From a bacterium (lineage in GTDB: Bacteria; Cyanobacteriota; Vampirovibrionia; Obscuribacterales; JAKAZS01), in the NCBI GenBank assembly GCA_021815785.1, contig JAKAZS010000028.1, positions 1-35,276 on the forward strand: a stretch of 35,276 bases of DNA, in the 5' to 3' direction. The notes under the pieces are model-generated. The model had not been told where the DNA came from, did not search any database, and worked only from the letters and a program-made list of their open reading frames with translations. Below, one piece after another: positions 34,295 through 35,276 of the stretch. Every line of letters starts with the position of its first letter. Within the stretch, counting starts at the first letter, position 1. Both the position numbers and the translations under genes were made by a program.

Positions 34295-35276
34295 TTACTG
34301 ATTAAACATTTTTTTTGTGGCTATCATACTACTCATCGCTTCAATGGGAAGATCTAAATGCAAATTTTGGCTTTGAGCCCCTTCAGATAAGGCAATTTTC
34401 TCGAGATATAGATTAGCTTTAGGCGAACAATAGGTAAAGGGAATTTTAATTACTCCATGTATTTCTCCGTTTGATGGCACAATATCATCAAGAAAAGAAA
34501 CCTTTAAATGTTTATTCTCTTTGCCCGGTATTTGGAGTAAAGCGGTCGTATTTTTAGGTAAGGCAAATGAGGTGGCTGTAGGGTTTTTAAAAACTACAGA
34601 TAAATTGACTCCGGTTTTTGTTTTATGCATACCTTCAAGTAAAAACTGCATTGAACTTGCATTCGTTTTATTAAAAGAAATGTAGTTTTGTGCATTTCGA
34701 GCATTGTTGTCAATATTATTCAGTGATTTTATTCTATTAGTAAAGCCAGTTTCTGGGCTGACATTAATTGGCCCTTTTAAATTGGTATTAAGATTACTTG
34801 ATACAACATTGTATCCATTCGGTGGTACTAGACTAATCGAATTATTATTAATTTCATTTCCCGTGCTCTGGATTAAACTAGCTATTTGTGGACTGTTTAA
34901 AATATTTGGATTATTCTGGATTAAACTAGCTATTTGTGGGTTGTTTAAAATATTTGGATTATTCTGGATTAAACTAGCTATTTGTGGGCTGTTTAAAATA
35001 TTTGGATTGTTCTGGATTAAATTAGCTATTTGTGGACTGTTTAAAATATTTGGATTATTCTGGATTAAACTAGCTATTTGTGGGCTGTTTAAAATATTTG
35101 GATTGTTCTGCGGATAATTGGGAATTTGATTATTATTGATTATATTGCTATTGTTAGGTTGAAATATGGGATTAGGTTCATTAACCGGTCTGATTAAATT
35201 ATTCTGTTGAACGTTATTTTCAGCATTATAACTATTTGAATTATCAGTTAAATCTTTAAACGCATTAGCAAATTTG
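34295..35276 (-). CDS. Repeat-containing protein with C-terminal beta domain (N-terminus beyond window)
   Basis: The minus frame is open from the right edge to TAA at 34295 (326 residues visible). It begins with an Asn/Pro/Gln-rich low-complexity stretch, then five copies of a 16-residue unit read as NNPNILNSPQIASLIQ (encoded at 34868-35107), another Asn-rich linker, and a C-terminal domain of about 120 residues (LLEGMHKTKTGVNLSVVFKN, with TYCSPKANLYLEKIALSEG) that looks like an all-beta sandwich. No known family is recognised. The ATG at 34651 is internal: the frame continues upstream without a stop. The Asn-rich linkers suggest an exported or surface protein, but the N-terminus is missing. 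Confidence 0.7.
   Translation of the reverse strand, partial: KFANAFKDLTDNSNSYNAENNVQQNNLIRPVNEPNPIFQPNNSNIINNNQIPNYPQNNPNILNSPQIASLIQNNPNILNSPQIANLIQNNPNILNSPQIASLIQNNPNILNNPQIASLIQNNPNILNSPQIASLIQSTGNEINNNSISLVPPNGYNVVSSNLNTNLKGPINVSPETGFTNRIKSLNNIDNNARNAQNYISFNKTNASSMQFLLEGMHKTKTGVNLSVVFKNPTATSFALPKNTTALLQIPGKENKHLKVSFLDDIVPSNGEIHGVIKIPFTYCSPKANLYLEKIALSEGAQSQNLHLDLPIEAMSSMIATKKMFNQ
34868..35107 (-). repeat. Five 48-bp tandem repeats
   Basis: Five exact-length 48-bp units start at 34868, 34916, 34964, 35012 and 35060. Units 3 and 5 are identical, and unit 4 differs from unit 1 by one base; all differences are transitions. The 48-base period is 16 codons, so copy number can change without shifting the frame. 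On the minus strand the unit encodes an Asn/Pro/Ser-rich peptide, with one S-to-N change each in units 2 and 4. Confidence 0.95.

Noticed and set aside
34295-34651. Complete 118-residue protein starting at ATG 34651
   Set aside because: The frame stays open upstream through the repeats to the window edge, so this ATG is internal.
34868-35107. CRISPR array
   Set aside because: The units are contiguous 48-bp repeats with no unique spacers and lie in an open reading frame.
34704-35117. Plus-strand ORF with repeated LFWIKLAICGLFKIFG
   Set aside because: It starts at a TTG without ribosome site and is the complement of the 48-bp repeats. The minus frame continues to the edge and into a domain-like C-terminus. 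Kept only as a finding because repeat differences are synonymous in this frame.

Overview
This is a low-GC bacterial segment (standard code; TAA, TAG and TGA all act as stops) with ordinary housekeeping genes beside very large, lineage-specific proteins. My best guess for the host is a non-photosynthetic relative of Cyanobacteria (Vampirovibrionia/Melainabacteria). The clues are giant Gly/Asn-rich orphan proteins with PDG/PNG-type repeats, a phytochrome-kinase-like histidine kinase followed by an Rcp1-type response regulator, and a cytochrome bd oxidase. This is inference; no 16S rRNA or universal marker gene is present.

Left region (1-13874): four giant genes in alternating orientation (A> <B C> <D). 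A (cut by the left edge), B and C are paralogues. They combine a helical Gly-rich N-terminal domain, short beta-type DG/PNG repeats, and a conserved C-terminal region containing LDDTAYSG[TN]Q, which resembles the PRPP-binding loop of type I phosphoribosyltransferases. D shares the N-terminal domain type but carries an HELAH zinc-protease motif, a long helical-repeat solenoid and an HD phosphohydrolase-type domain. B and C diverge from a promoter region containing a long inverted duplication. This cluster is the best candidate for an undescribed system.

Middle (14159-17532): cydA and cydB (overlapping), an AAA_28-type P-loop NTPase, and a 4-base-overlapping orphan ORF at a compositional boundary.

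Island (about 17.5-22.4 kb): codon choice here is richer in C and G. It holds a YdhS-like FAD/NAD(P) protein, a truncated LysR gene, an arsenic operon (arsR-arsI-arsC-acr3) with a visible palindromic operator, and a decayed group II intron with a frameshifted, internally deleted reverse transcriptase but an intact-looking 34-nt domain V.

Right region (22.4-35.3 kb, AT-rich): reading leftwards on the minus strand, a polytopic membrane protein, mtnA and a small secreted heavy-metal-associated (HMA) domain protein; queC with a secreted protein immediately downstream; glpK facing a GT87-like membrane glycosyltransferase; a hotdog acyl-CoA thioesterase; a CobO/BtuR-type corrinoid adenosyltransferase; a REC-PAS-histidine kinase with its response regulator; folE; and, cut by the right edge, a protein with five 48-bp tandem repeats. 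Cytochrome bd together with the O2-dependent ArsI suggests a cell that meets oxygen.
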